Source of the DNA: Adineta vaga | Taxonomy: Eukaryota; Rotifera | Length of the DNA stretch: 64,000 nucleotides | Assembly (NCBI GenBank): GCA_021613535.1 | Contig: CP075496.1 | Coordinates: 8,308,001-8,372,000, forward strand | Direction of reading: 5' to 3' | Shown: piece by piece, positions 38,101-49,271 of the stretch | Layout of the letters: every line of letters starts with the position of its first letter | How positions within the stretch are numbered: the stretch's first letter is position 1 | Made by a program: the position numbers and the translations under genes | Notes under the pieces: model-generated | Database searches by the model: none | Seen by the model: the letters and a program-made list of their open reading frames with translations, nothing else | Told to the model about the DNA's origin: nothing

Positions 38101-38408
38101 TTGCTGAACGACTTTCTCGACACGGTTTTCGAATTATTCGAAGGTAATCGTTGAATCTTTTTCTTGATTAATAGAAGTCATTTGTTTCATCTAGATATGA
38201 TGATATCAAGAAATCGGAAGAAGAGAGAAAACAAAAATTCAATCTATTAAATTCAATTCGTGCATTCGTTAAACCCTCAATTAATCGTCGAATGACGACT
38301 ATTCTCGAGAGTTTACACGATGAAGAACATGCTCTACTTCTTCGTTGGTCAGGACATATGGATATTGATCCAGATGCTTTATTACATCTAGCCGATGAAT
38401 CCTCTTAA
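35155..38408 (+). CDS. TPCN2: Two-pore segment channel, TPC2-like
   Basis: An endolysosomal cation channel gated by PI(3,5)P2 and/or NAADP, built from two six-transmembrane repeats. First exons that can be read are 35155-35189 and 35249-35331; a 46-nt intron (35332-35377) then joins DKPVLR to LYNFYYSMYWYWIV, matching the TPC N-terminus. The start codon is unresolved upstream. Repeat I shows an S4-like RWSRPLRVLF, a pore TTANNPDIMMPAFN and S6 NLYLFMNLLLAVIFSNY. The EF-hand-like linker follows. Repeat II has S4 ILVIRVLRLVKLVGNVERFK, pore LFELTVVNQWHVLASGF and a final S6 NIFTAFVIDSFL. The second filter reads VNQW where human TPC2 has VNNW. The cysteine-bearing loop before pore II resembles TPC2/3 more than TPC1. 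About 18 short introns. Confidence 0.88.
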
Positions 38409-38884
38409 ATTGACATTTTATTTATCGTATTCAATGAAAAATAAATTATTCTTTTGCTAGTTTTTTATTCTATTAAAAACGAACTTACTTAATTTTTCAC
38501 ATTATTTTAAGTTATTGTAAGCTAATGTAAGATTTGTCTCGCGAAACAATCATGACAATAATGATATATAGATCAGAGTTGAATTTTGTTTTTATTAATA
38601 CCTACATTTCTATATCTTTGTATTATCCTGTCTCGAGTCACGATGTTCTCTTTTTTTGTCTTGGTTTCTAATGATCTTTTATTGAGGCTCATATTTGTCT
38701 ACAAATCTATCGAATATTTTATATTTTCTATAAATAGCAGCAAAATCTTTATAATACAAATCATAAAAAATATATGTAAAAAAAAGCCACATGGAATGGA
38801 CTGTGTCCGTCGAGTTCAAAATAAAAGTATTTTCTTCACTTTATAACAACGGACACAAACATTACGATGTAAATAAATATTGAT
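38409..38884. other. Intergenic between convergent genes
   Basis: AT-rich 3' flanks of the two-pore channel (+) and the GRAM/VASt gene (-), with nothing recognised. Confidence 0.5.
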
Positions 38885-41820
38885 TTATAATTCCCGATGT
38901 GAATTATTTGTCGTACAAGCTTTAAAAATACAAAAATCAATCAAATTAGTTATCGTAATTTAATTCAAACTTACTTTTTCTACATTGATTGAAACAAGTC
39001 GTATCTAATGTCAATAAAGTTTGATCAATATAATAAAATTTATAGCATAAATAAATATGCAATATTAAGAGAAGAACTCCAATTAAAATAACAATATGAT
39101 AAATAATATCAGTGCCAGTAATTGTATATTTGTCCGTTGATAAAGTCGAATCATGTAAAGCAATTGAATTGATTGATGAATTTGAAACGATTTCATTAGA
39201 AGATGATTTATCGTTTTGATGTTTTTTTCCAATTTGTTTTGAAACAACGAGTGGTTTTCGATTTGATTTACGTTTTGATGGTTTGATTTCTTGTTCTGCA
39301 AGTCTTCGAACTGAATTAAAATGAACTTATAATAAAATATGCAATCAAATACTTTGATTTACCTTGATCATTCACACCAGCTTCTATAGCAGCATTAGAA
39401 TTCTTTTCGATAAATGCTAAAAAAAAGATATTTCATAATTATAATCAATACAAATGAATATAAATATATAATATTACATTTAATAAAACCATTTACACTT
39501 TTGATATAATTGATTTCAGCGCTAATTCTCAATGAACTATGTTCTGAATCACGTTGTGTCATACAATATTGTGTGGCAACAAAAAAAGCATCAGTATATC
39601 TCACTCCTTCATTGTATACTTCTGCTCGTAAGATATACATGACATGTGGTTGTTCTACAACTAATGTCTAGAGAAAATGATGAAAATAATAATTAATTAA
39701 TTTCGAAAATTTCAATTAAAAGACTATGTACCTGTTTTTCTCGACATGTAAGAGTATTCGTACCAAGTACGGATTGATTGATTGTTTTATACGTTACTGT
39801 ACGTTCTCGTTTACCTGTTTCAGGATTTACTGTCCATTCACCATAAATATAATCTATGAAAATAAACAACAAAGAAATATGAATAGATATACTGATATTA
39901 ATATTTACCAGTTAGTTTTTGTGCTTCATGAAAATTCTTATTGAAAGTATTATCACCAGTCATATATTCAAGAAGTGTATCAACGTTATACGTGAACAGT
40001 CGATCAGCAAATGTTCGAGCAAGATGAGTTTCACATGTACAAGATGGAAGATAGATTTCCGTTTCATTTTCATTTTCATTTTCTGAAAAGAAAACGACAA
40101 CAAACAATTTTGATTTGATTCAATCAATTGATGATAGTACCTGACGGTAATGTAATAGGTTTGAGTTCGGAAGTTTTCACTTGTTTTGAACGTTCTGTTG
40201 TTTGACTGGAAGTTATTGGAAGTGATTTCGAATAGGAACCATACTAAACAAAAAAAATTTCGTTTGATAATGTTTTATATTTTCCAAGATTGTTTTTCAC
40301 TTTTTCAATGCTTTCCTGATGACACAACCCTAGTGAAGTCATTTGACAATCGAAAATATTGGCATAAAAATGTTTTTATAGACGACAAGAAAATGTCTAC
40401 TGATGAGTCAATTACTTCTCGCTCACGCATGATTAACTGATAACGAACGAGAGGGAGAAAAAAAGAATGAGTGTGTTTAAACTGATTTTTATGACGTCTT
40501 TCGTCATACTTGTTACTTAATCATTACCTCAGAAGGACCTTCTGTAGTATTCTCTAAATTGATCGAGTCTTCACTATCTGCAGTTGTTTCATCATGACTT
40601 TGTTGATCAGCATAGACGAGTGTTCGTAATTTCTGATAATCTAATGGCTAAAAGAAAGTTTCGAAATTTTATTTTCTTCTTTAATTAAATAATTACTTGG
40701 TCAAGTAAAATATTCTGCCATAGACGGAACATAGCAAGAAAAACCTTTTCTCTTGGTATCAAACTAACAAAGAGATATTGTTCTTGATTTTTTGTTCGAA
40801 TTTTAATTGCATTGGGAACAAGTTTAGCCGATTTTTCTCTTGTAATACTAATTATATCTTTATACGGTATCAATAACTAAACAAAATAAACTGGTTTTTT
40901 TCCTTTGAAAAGATATGTTTTTTTCGTGAACATACACTTTCTTCCCATTTGAAAAAACATGTGTAAAACGAAACATAATTAACAGAAAGAAACATTCGTC
41001 CATGTGTATAAACATCCTTCCGTAAAGCACATGGAAAGGCTATAATTAATGTTAAACTTATAAAATGAATGAAAGATATATTACATACCAATGATTAATT
41101 TTTCATCAGATGGTAAATCACTAAATATCATTGTAAAATCTTCATCACGAAGTTGAAAACCCTATAAAAAGATAAGAATTAAGAAGAATCTAATTTAAGA
41201 GAAAACAAATCGTACTGTTCGTCGAACTGTTTGTCGTCGTTTTTTTGTATTCGTTTCAGGAAGAGACTTTGTTGCATAGATTTGTTTTGGTTTTGATTTA
41301 TTTATATCTTGATTTGTATCAGATGAAACAGCTCTTTCAATATCTTCATTTTCATTGATTTCATTGTTAATAGTTACATTTTGTTCATCCTTTTCAAAGA
41401 CAGTATCTAAAAATTTATTGGAATCATTGATTTCTTTCATTTCTACATGTGTTCATATAACATACCATCTTCAATAGTGGGATCCATTGGATGTTCATTC
41501 GATGACTTTCTTTTTGATAGTACAGGTGGTGATGTATATGACTGCGAACGGTTTCGTAATGATGAGACTTCTGTTGAAGATTCTCTATGAATACTTTTAT
41601 TCTTTTTCGTCGGTATTGATTCATCAATCACTTGAGATGGTGCACCATCAGATTCAACTGTTGAACCTTTATCATCCCGTTTGTGTTTGACTTTTCGTTT
41701 TATATGATTGATCACTGTTATTGTTTTCAGATTTAAAGGACCATGGAGCGAAAAACTTCGTTTTCGTTCTGTTGTGTCATCGATTTCTTGCTTTTCTCCA
41801 TTGTGATGCTGAGACGACAT
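38885..41820 (-). CDS. GRAMD1: GRAMD1/Aster-like sterol-transfer protein
   Basis: A multi-exon gene from ATG 41820 (MSSQHHNGEKQEIDDTTERK) to TAA 38885. A Ser/Lys-rich N-terminus precedes a GRAM domain (MIFSDLPSDEKLI, then IIAFPCALRKDVYTHGRMFL, SFYTCFFKWEES, LLIPYKDIISITREKSA). A linker leads to a VASt domain (DRLFTYNVDTLLEYMTGDNT, DYIYGEWTVNPETGKRERTV, HVMYILRAEVYNEGVRYTDA, SLRISAEINYIKSVNGFIKC). Near the end is one membrane segment (IIYHIVILIGVLLLILHIYL). This order (GRAM-VASt-TM) is that of Aster proteins, which sit in the ER at contact sites, sense plasma-membrane phosphatidylserine/cholesterol and move cholesterol. The last exon, after a donor in CRKS|, adds CTTNNSHREL. The family call is strong; the paralogue cannot be told. 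Confidence 0.86.
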
Positions 41821-43807
41821 ACTTTTTCTTTGTTGATTTATGCGTATGTTAAGTAATATCGATGATATAAATGTACAGGTTAATTTATATTACCTTGCAT
41901 TTTTTTCACTTCAGCGATTACGACGATGCAGAAAAAATATGAGTCAAGATGTTTTTCTTATTTTTTCACAACACTCATTATCGATTCAGGCGTTCTCGTG
42001 GTAGTGTCTCTTTGCGTTCTTAGAGTTACGATTTTACTATCGATTTATACGAAAATACACTTTGAATAAGTGTGCATGAGAGCAAATACTTTTTGAAATT
42101 ATAGTTATTATCTACGTATACTTTTCTTTCGTTGCATATTAGTGACCTCTATGCAGAAATGATTTTTATAGGAATTTTTACTTTCACTTAAAAATGGTTA
42201 TATGTAACGATGGAGGACGTTGCCTGAGAATCAACTATTTTATGTAACATGGCTAAACTTCGACAGTTTCACGTATATCGTTGCGTATAAAACTATTCCA
42301 GTGTAAACAGAACGATTTGCCGATAAATTTCGTTGAATCAGTGAGTATAACAATAATTTGTATTGAACGATTTTTCTTTTCGTAAATTCTCAATTAAATA
42401 AAAATACTATAGTTTTATTTTTTTTCTTCTTCTCATAGTTGAGCTCAATGAATATAGCGTAAAAGTTTAACAATTTCATTACGAATGAAAGAATACTTAT
42501 ATAATTCATAGATACATATTGCACACTAAAATGTTCATCATAGATTTAAGTAATTTGAACTATTATCAACGATCAATATCCTCGTGATATCTAAATAAAC
42601 ACATAGTCTTCTTTGAAAAAAAATGTAGAAAGAGGAATTATCAGTACGACAGAAAACCTTAAAATTATAACAGTTCTTACGCAATTGAAAGGATCTGCAT
42701 GTATATCTAATAGTTATATAATCATCGAATCTTCAAAATTGAATACAATTTCATTTGTAATAAACTGTCTAACTATATCTTTTAACGTACTTATTAGAAA
42801 GAAAAGCAGTGATATTTTTAAGATGTAGATCCGTTATATTATGGATTCAAATAATGATTACTATCGAATTTAACTGAGAGACTTTTAACATATTACAGAA
42901 GAGGAAGTTAGATCTTTTTTTTTCAAAGTAACTTTTAGAAGAGAACGAATGAAACCTTTAAAGTTGAATCTAGTCAAAATGTTGAACTGTTTTATTAGTG
43001 TCTTTTAAAGTAAATACAAGCGTAAAAAAGAAAATATTCTTTAGGAAATAAAAATTTTTTCAATGCTATTTGTTTAAATGGGATACCTATTAAAATCATC
43101 GTATTATAAATACATTAAAATGAAAATAATTGTTTCATTTCATTAAAGTTTATCGGTGATATCATTTAATAATGCATTGTCAGTTCGAAGAAAATTGAAA
43201 CGCACTATGATGAGATGATTACTTTCATTGATAAGCGCATTTTCAACACATTTTGACAGACAGACATTTTTATTTTTAATTCATTTCGTTGTCACAATAC
43301 ATGCCAAATGAACTTTATTAATAGGTTTTTACATACATATGAGTATATATATAGACAGATGATGATAAAATGGATGAACGCGAGTATAGACACATCATAT
43401 TTCTCTCCTTTTTTTAATTTTCTTCTTCTTCTCTTCATATAAGACTATCATTATGATAAATCCTATAGACGATACAATTATCATTATGCGAAATCGTTAA
43501 TCAAACGAATGTAATAACATTCGTTGAGTTACCCCGTATAATGCGGCGTAAAAAAATCAATATTTCGCATAGACACTTGTAGGTATCTGACCGTCAGTCG
43601 AACTATACGAAAGAGAGACATACTGGCGACAGAAGAGAAGAAGAAAAAAAGGAAGGAGACGAGAAAAAGAAAGAGAGAGAGAGAGGAGAGACAACCGATA
43701 AGATAGTAAAAAAAAGCAGAAAACCGAAATATTAACTCAATGGAAATAACGAACATATAACACATATTATGACAGAAAAAAAAACTTCACATTTAATAAA
43801 CTTAAGG
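41821..43807. other. Intergenic, nothing recognised
   Basis: About 2 kb of AT-rich sequence containing a GA-rich patch at 43617-43695. No ORF with family likeness and no RNA gene was seen. It probably holds the GRAMD1 promoter and the 3' UTR of the next gene. Confidence 0.5.
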
Positions 43808-44707
43808 TTACAATGGAGGTCCAAGAAACCCAGGAGAAATTTTTCCACCTCCTGTCCAATCAGTTCCAAGATTAGGACCTGCTGGTCGATTTGGCGATGA
43901 AAATGGTCCCAATGGACCGACAGCAGCGGGAACAGATAAACCAATGTTATTGTACATAGGTTGTATTTGAGGTTGTTGTGCTTGTTGAGAAGCATATGGA
44001 GCAGAATAAGGTGTGCTCATTGCATAAGGTGAGGATGCATAAGGTGAATAGATAGAAGCTGGTAGTTGTTGAGGCATCCTCATTGCTTGAGCTTGTGGTA
44101 ATTCTTGTGGCATCATCATACCATGATGTTGTGGCATATATTGTTGCATCATTGCCGCTTGTTGTTGTTGTTGTAGTAAATTTTGTGGTAACATTACAGG
44201 TGCAAATCGTTGCATTGTCATAGGCCGAGAGGGTGCACTCATCATCGGATAAGATTGTGGCATTTGTTGAGGCATCATCATCGGTTGCATTTGTTGTTGT
44301 GGTAATAACATTGATTGTGGTGGTATATAAGGTAAAGCTGTGAAATTATGATAAGACATCGGTAGAGAGGATTGTACTCCAGTTGGTAATGGTGCAAATG
44401 CAGGAAATGCTGGAGGAAAAGGTCGTTGTCGATGCTGTGGAGGATGGTGAGGATGAGGATGATGATGATGACGGTGCGGAGATTGATGTGGAGAATGATG
44501 ACGGGCAGGTGGCACAGGTAACATAGTTGTTTGAGCTGGTCTCATTCGTCGAAAGATACGTCTTCTACGTCTTTTGACACCTCGACCTGGACCCGGACCC
44601 GAACCTGGAGCCAGAACTGGACCTGGACCAGATGCTCCATGTCTAGATAACGATGATGGCCTTATTGGTTGAGGTTCATAATACTCTTGAGAATTGCCAA
44701 GACCCAT
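43808..44707 (-). CDS. Low-complexity Pro/Gln/Met/His-rich protein, function unknown
   Basis: An open frame of about 300 residues ends with GFLGPPL. The frame stays open slightly past ATG 44707 (MGLGNSQEYYEP), and an upstream exon is possible. In order there are a Gly/Pro repeat (GPGPVLAPGSGPGPGRG), a strongly basic cluster (KRRRRRIFRRMR), a His/Pro block, then a long Gln/Met/Pro-rich tract with MMMPQ and QQQQQ runs, and a Tyr/Ser/Ala-rich end. No folded domain is apparent. The composition resembles prion-like or RNA-granule proteins and also mineral- or matrix-associated proteins, so no function is assigned. The codon pattern, lacking stops over 900 bases, supports a real gene. It is divergent from the CFAP97-like gene across 364 bases. 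Confidence 0.6.
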   Translation of the reverse strand: MGLGNSQEYYEPQPIRPSSLSRHGASGPGPVLAPGSGPGPGRGVKRRRRRIFRRMRPAQTTMLPVPPARHHSPHQSPHRHHHHPHPHHPPQHRQRPFPPAFPAFAPLPTGVQSSLPMSYHNFTALPYIPPQSMLLPQQQMQPMMMPQQMPQSYPMMSAPSRPMTMQRFAPVMLPQNLLQQQQQAAMMQQYMPQHHGMMMPQELPQAQAMRMPQQLPASIYSPYASSPYAMSTPYSAPYASQQAQQPQIQPMYNNIGLSVPAAVGPLGPFSSPNRPAGPNLGTDWTGGGKISPGFLGPPL

Positions 44708-45071
44708 TGCCTTTTTCCAATCAACCACTTTTCGTTATACCAGTAAATATATCAATTAGTCGTTTGTTTCACGCGTACTTGATAAAAACGAGAAAGATAC
44801 AGAGAAAGAGAAAAGGGAGAACATTTAGTAGTACGAGAAGGAAGCTATGAAGAGAGAAAGGGAATAAATGTAGATAGAGACAAAAAAAATACTCAATGAG
44901 CCATAACGAGAAAAAAACATCAACACACACAGAGGGTAATACAACCCCTAATGTAAATGTTCTTGTTATTTCAGTATGATATCAGTAACATGTTTACGTG
45001 CATTCATATACATCAAGATGAACATCTAATAATTCATTTTTGTCATATTTAGTCAATTTATTCTGCTCGAT

Positions 45072-46354
45072 ATGCTTGGAAATTCGAATGACACATTGCC
45101 ACGAATGAGAGATTCATTTTTTGATGATGATAATGATGAAGATAATAATAATAATAATAATAATAACCCAACCCCACGTGCTCCATCTTTGATATCATCC
45201 ATAAAAATAGTAACTTCAAAACCACCTATTTACCGTCGACAAAGTCAAAGTAGTAGTTCACCGTCGCCTTCATCCTGTTGTTCTGAACGTGATGTGACAG
45301 ATGTGTCATCAATCGGTGGCGATCACCATCATCATCAATTATCATCAAAACAGCAAGACACCCGTCAACGACATTCAGATTATGATCAACATCATCCATT
45401 TCAGCTTCAGTCGATGAGACGTGTCCTATTAGGTTCACCAGCTCCGACTAGTCGTCCACCGTCTCCCGCTAATCATCAACTACAATCAAACAAAAAACAT
45501 GTACGCATTGTTACTGATGACATAGATGAAAATCAACATAATCATTCTCATCATCATCAAAATTCCCATCAGCAGCAACCTTACATACATGGTCATGCAA
45601 AAGATTATCGTCGAGTTCGATTAACTTCCTCTGCAATCAATCGTCAAAAACAGCAGCAAAAAATTGAACGTGAAAATCTGGTAAGAATCAATGTTCATTG
45701 ATATTAAACAGCTCATTTAATTTCTCTCTTTCTCTGTTCAATAAGTATCTGTTTTTCTTTCTCTCTTTGTTAATTGAACCATGAACACACGTGTGCATTA
45801 AAATTTCTTTTTTCCTTAATCTATTTACTTCTTGATTCTGCTTAATGCAAAATATTTTGTCACATTAAACTGTATAGTCAATTGTTAGCAAAAATAGATA
45901 TTCACAACAGACCATCAAAAGTTTCCGTCTATTGTTTTCCTTAGTAATTGAAAGAAAAACATCATTCAAATAAAGAATCTATTTACCTTATTTTTTTTCA
46001 AAGAGATTATTAGATCGTCTTCAACAAACTCGTGCATCACGTGGTCTCAAACGCGATGAGCTTCTCAATCATTATGATAATCAAACGGGTTATATAACAT
46101 ATACAATGCCTCCAACGCCACCACGTACTCGCCTACCAAATCGACCATCGAGCGCAACATTGATGGCCTCTACACCTTCGACATCACAGAGGAAATTGAA
46201 TACGCAAAGTCGACCTTCTTCTGCTTCACATGCAATGAATAGTAATCATGTACGATCTCGTCCTACATCAGCGTCTAGTTCCGTCCATGGCAGTAGTCGT
46301 TCATCATCAGCCCGTCGACCAATTTGGAATGATCGTTGGCAACAACAAGAATGA
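45072..46354 (+). CDS. CFAP97/Hemingway-like ciliary protein
   Basis: Two exons (45072-45680 and 46004-46354) give 319 residues. Most of the chain is disordered, with Asn, Ser and His runs; the Asn run comes from an AAT repeat at 45142-45166. A conserved block spans the splice: RRVRLTSSAINRQKQQQKIE then RENLRLLDRLQQTRASRGLK and HYDNQTGY. That block matches the conserved core of Hemingway/CFAP97-domain proteins (SSAxNRxxxQxxIExENxxLLxRL), which are needed for motile cilia and sperm flagella. The C-terminus has repeated RPSSA motifs that could be phosphorylated. The assignment rests on this one motif. ENO4 in the same window is also cilium- or flagellum-associated. Confidence 0.65.
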
Positions 46355-47446
46355 TTTCTTTTTCTTTATCTTTCTTAATTATGTTTAATTTTTCAGAAAA
46401 AAAACAGACAACAAATTTTTTTCATTTTCTATCCACAATTGCATATTTGTTTTTGGTATTGTTTGTTTGTTTGTTTTTCTACATCAGATGTTACTTTGTT
46501 GTATAAACCTCTTCTTTGTTTCTAAGAATTGAAGAAATATCCAATAAATTCTTTTTCAGTTACAAAATCAATCGAAAGAAGAATGAAAAATATTGTCATT
46601 TCTACATCAATATTTCTTTCTTTTGGAAGAACAAATGAACTTGAAAGAACGAAATATACATTATCGATAAGATCTTTGTCAATAACGATCATAATTGGTA
46701 ATTAATAAACGATACACATAGGTTTATTGATGGTCAAACTGATGCCCTGATGGGTCTACTATTTGAACATAGGTTCGTTCTATTTATATGTACACTAATT
46801 TCATTCATCATAGAGAACTTAACAATGATTATGTAACTAGTTTGAAAATTGTTATTTTTCAAGGAACCCTTCAGAATGAGTAGTCTTTTGGGTTTTGTAT
46901 TATCATTTGATAATGAGATTTTTATTAAATAATAATTGTAAATGAACATTTTTTTTTCGTGTTTTAAGTGAAATATTGCTTAATAGATCTTGAAAATTTC
47001 ATTATACAATTTGTATATTTTCTTAATGTGAACCAAAATGATGGTAGAAATAGGTGTCAACCGTACACGAAAGAAAAACTTGTTAATAAATTATTCGTAA
47101 CATACACGTTTGTGTTATTAAATATGCGTGAAGTTTAAGGTAAAAAATTTGTTCCTCATCGTTAGGCTAGTTATCTTTTCGTTACGGTTACTGACGGGCT
47201 GGTTAGCATTACCTTTGCTCTCACACGATCGATTATGAATATCTTTATGTATATAGACAAATATGTAGTTCATTATAAAATATATGAATCATTAAAAATA
47301 AATCATATAACACAATAATTAACGTCTTCATTAATGATGTTTGATAATGAGTTATAATTGTGATAAACAATTATTTAAGAACATATAGAAATAATTCATT
47401 TGTATTTGATTATACAACGAAAATAACACGTAATCGGAGATTAGAT
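46355..47446. other. Intergenic, nothing recognised
   Basis: AT-rich 1.1 kb between convergent genes. No coding or RNA feature recognised. Confidence 0.5.
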
Positions 47447-47716
47447 TTAAAGTGTCGTTACTCGCGGTGGTGATTTTGGTTCAAGTTGTTCATCACATAA
47501 TTTTTCATAGAAATCCTCTATTTCTTGTTCATGTTCAGTACTTGATAATGAAGATGAATCATCCATTGATGATGTCATTTGTGCTAATAACTGTTCAAAT
47601 AAATCAACATCTGCATCTAAACTATTGAGTAAATGTGATAAATTTCGGCAAATACGTTGTAATGAAAGTAATAGGATTGAAACAGCATCTAATGTACTTG
47701 TCGAAGATAAATTCAT
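47447..47716 (-). CDS. Small acidic helical protein, unknown
   Basis: From ATG 47716 the frame encodes 89 residues (MNLSSTSTLDAVSILLLSLQ to PPRVTTL). It contains a leucine-rich amphipathic helix with heptad-like spacing (SILLLSLQRICRNLSHLLNS then DLFEQLLAQ), an acidic Ser stretch and a second helix (EIEDFYEKLCDEQL). The frame stays open upstream to 47902, so the true start could lie further 5' or in another exon. The shape resembles small coiled-coil subunits of larger complexes. I do not recognise the family. Confidence 0.45.
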   Translation of the reverse strand: MNLSSTSTLDAVSILLLSLQRICRNLSHLLNSLDADVDLFEQLLAQMTSSMDDSSSLSSTEHEQEIEDFYEKLCDEQLEPKSPPRVTTL

Positions 47717-47902
47717 GATCGTCTTCAAACTATGAGTCTCGTCGAGGTTACTAATCGTATGAAAAACAAAGAGAAACAGAAAGAAAGAATGCGTTTTATC
47801 ATCTGCATATACGACATACATAATTAATATCATCGTCAATGAATATATGTTTTCATCATTTTCGACATTTATTTGATAATCGAACAAAGAGAAATCATCC
47901 AA

Positions 47903-48659
47903 GGATAAAGAACATTGTTCTTTATAAAAAAAATAAAAAATATCTTATTAATACCAAGGTCGCAGCTATTGATCATGATGTATTTTTTTTGTGTTCATGT
48001 TCGGCAACGACAAATGAAAAGAAACAAAGATCTGATGTTTATTTATTAACAGATGAGAAAGTATTGTTTTTTTCAGATTATCAGTAAAGAGAATATCTAT
48101 AGATATACGCTAGAGATGAACACACAATGAGTATGAACCCTAGAAACATGTTTATAGTGTTTCAATAATAAACTATTAGTACCATATGCATATTCTATAC
48201 TGGTCTATTTCTTATTTATTTCATTCGGAAAAAGAAACTACTCGAAATACTTGGTTTCTATTTGACGAAATATGTATATATATATATATATATCAGAAAC
48301 GCTAATGGACTTAGTTTATGTCAATATTTGCCTGTGAATTCAGTTGAGACAAAGATTCAGACATTTCGTAAATAAAATCAAAAACGAATACTATTCGAAA
48401 TAGATGAGTTAAATTATCAGATGATCTATTTAGAAATTGTTACTTGCAATCATTTGAAACGATATTGCTTTTTATTAATCTAAATCGAAGATTGATATGA
48501 CGAGCACAATCTAACGAAGTGATAACATGTAAAAGAAACGTAATTTAATAAAAAAAACAAATCTGACAATAATGATGAAAAATTTGATACTCTTCCATTA
48601 CTATGAGTCTGACAATCATTTAATATTTAATCCTTTCCATAGCACTTTTAAAAGATACC
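47903..48659. other. Intergenic, nothing recognised
   Basis: AT-rich, with a TA run at 48276-48293. No coding or RNA feature recognised. Confidence 0.5.
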
Positions 48660-49117
48660 ATGCAATTTTCTATTCGATTTTATTTTTACATTATGACTTT
48701 TTCTATCGCATCGTTTTTATCCTGTCTGATTATGGCCATGGTTATTGTTGGTCAAAGTAAAAGTTTATCAAAATAATGCTTAATAATAAAACATATTATC
48801 CATAGATCAAACTCGTAATATTTGTGATTGGATCTACTGTACTAATAATGGTACATGTCAACAAGTTGTAAATTCAACGCAAGGTTATCGATGTCGATGT
48901 CATTTTGGTTTTACTGGTTTGTTATGTGAAAATCGAGTAAATATATCAGGTATGATATTGATAATATTGCTGTTTGTTTTGTATGATATTTTTCTTTATA
49001 GTTTGTGTAAAAAATCCATGTGAACATAATGGAACTTGCACAATAGCAAATGATGGTAAGATTAAATGCATGTGTCCAAAACAATACAAAGGCACTCGTT
49101 GTGAAATTTTGATTTAA
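48660..49117 (+). CDS. Small two-EGF-domain secreted or membrane protein
   Basis: Three exons (48660-48756, 48806-48949, 49002-49117) join in phase to 118 residues. The N-terminus is a long hydrophobic segment (FSIASFLSCLIMAMVIVG) that could be a signal peptide or anchor. Two EGF modules follow: CDWIYCTNNGTCQQ ending CRCHFGFTGLLCE, and CVKNPCEHNGTC ending CMCPKQYKGTRCE. Each has the six-cysteine spacing and the Gly/aromatic before the last Cys. No receptor or ligand identity can be read. Because each exon is short, single-frame ORF calling misses this gene. It converges on the demethylase with 155 bases between. Confidence 0.75.
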
Positions 49118-49271
49118 TAAATCTGATTTCGTTTTTTCATATTTTATTAATATAAAGTATAATAATCACGAAGACAACAGAACGAAGAAGAAGAAGAAGA
49201 ATTGCCTGTTGAAATCATTCCCATTGAGAAAAGATAAGGTATAAAAAATGAATTTATGTATAAGAGAAAAT

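Noticed and set aside
44653-44850. ORF on the + strand opposite the low-complexity gene start
   Set aside because: Lies in the shared promoter region and antisense exon, no domain.
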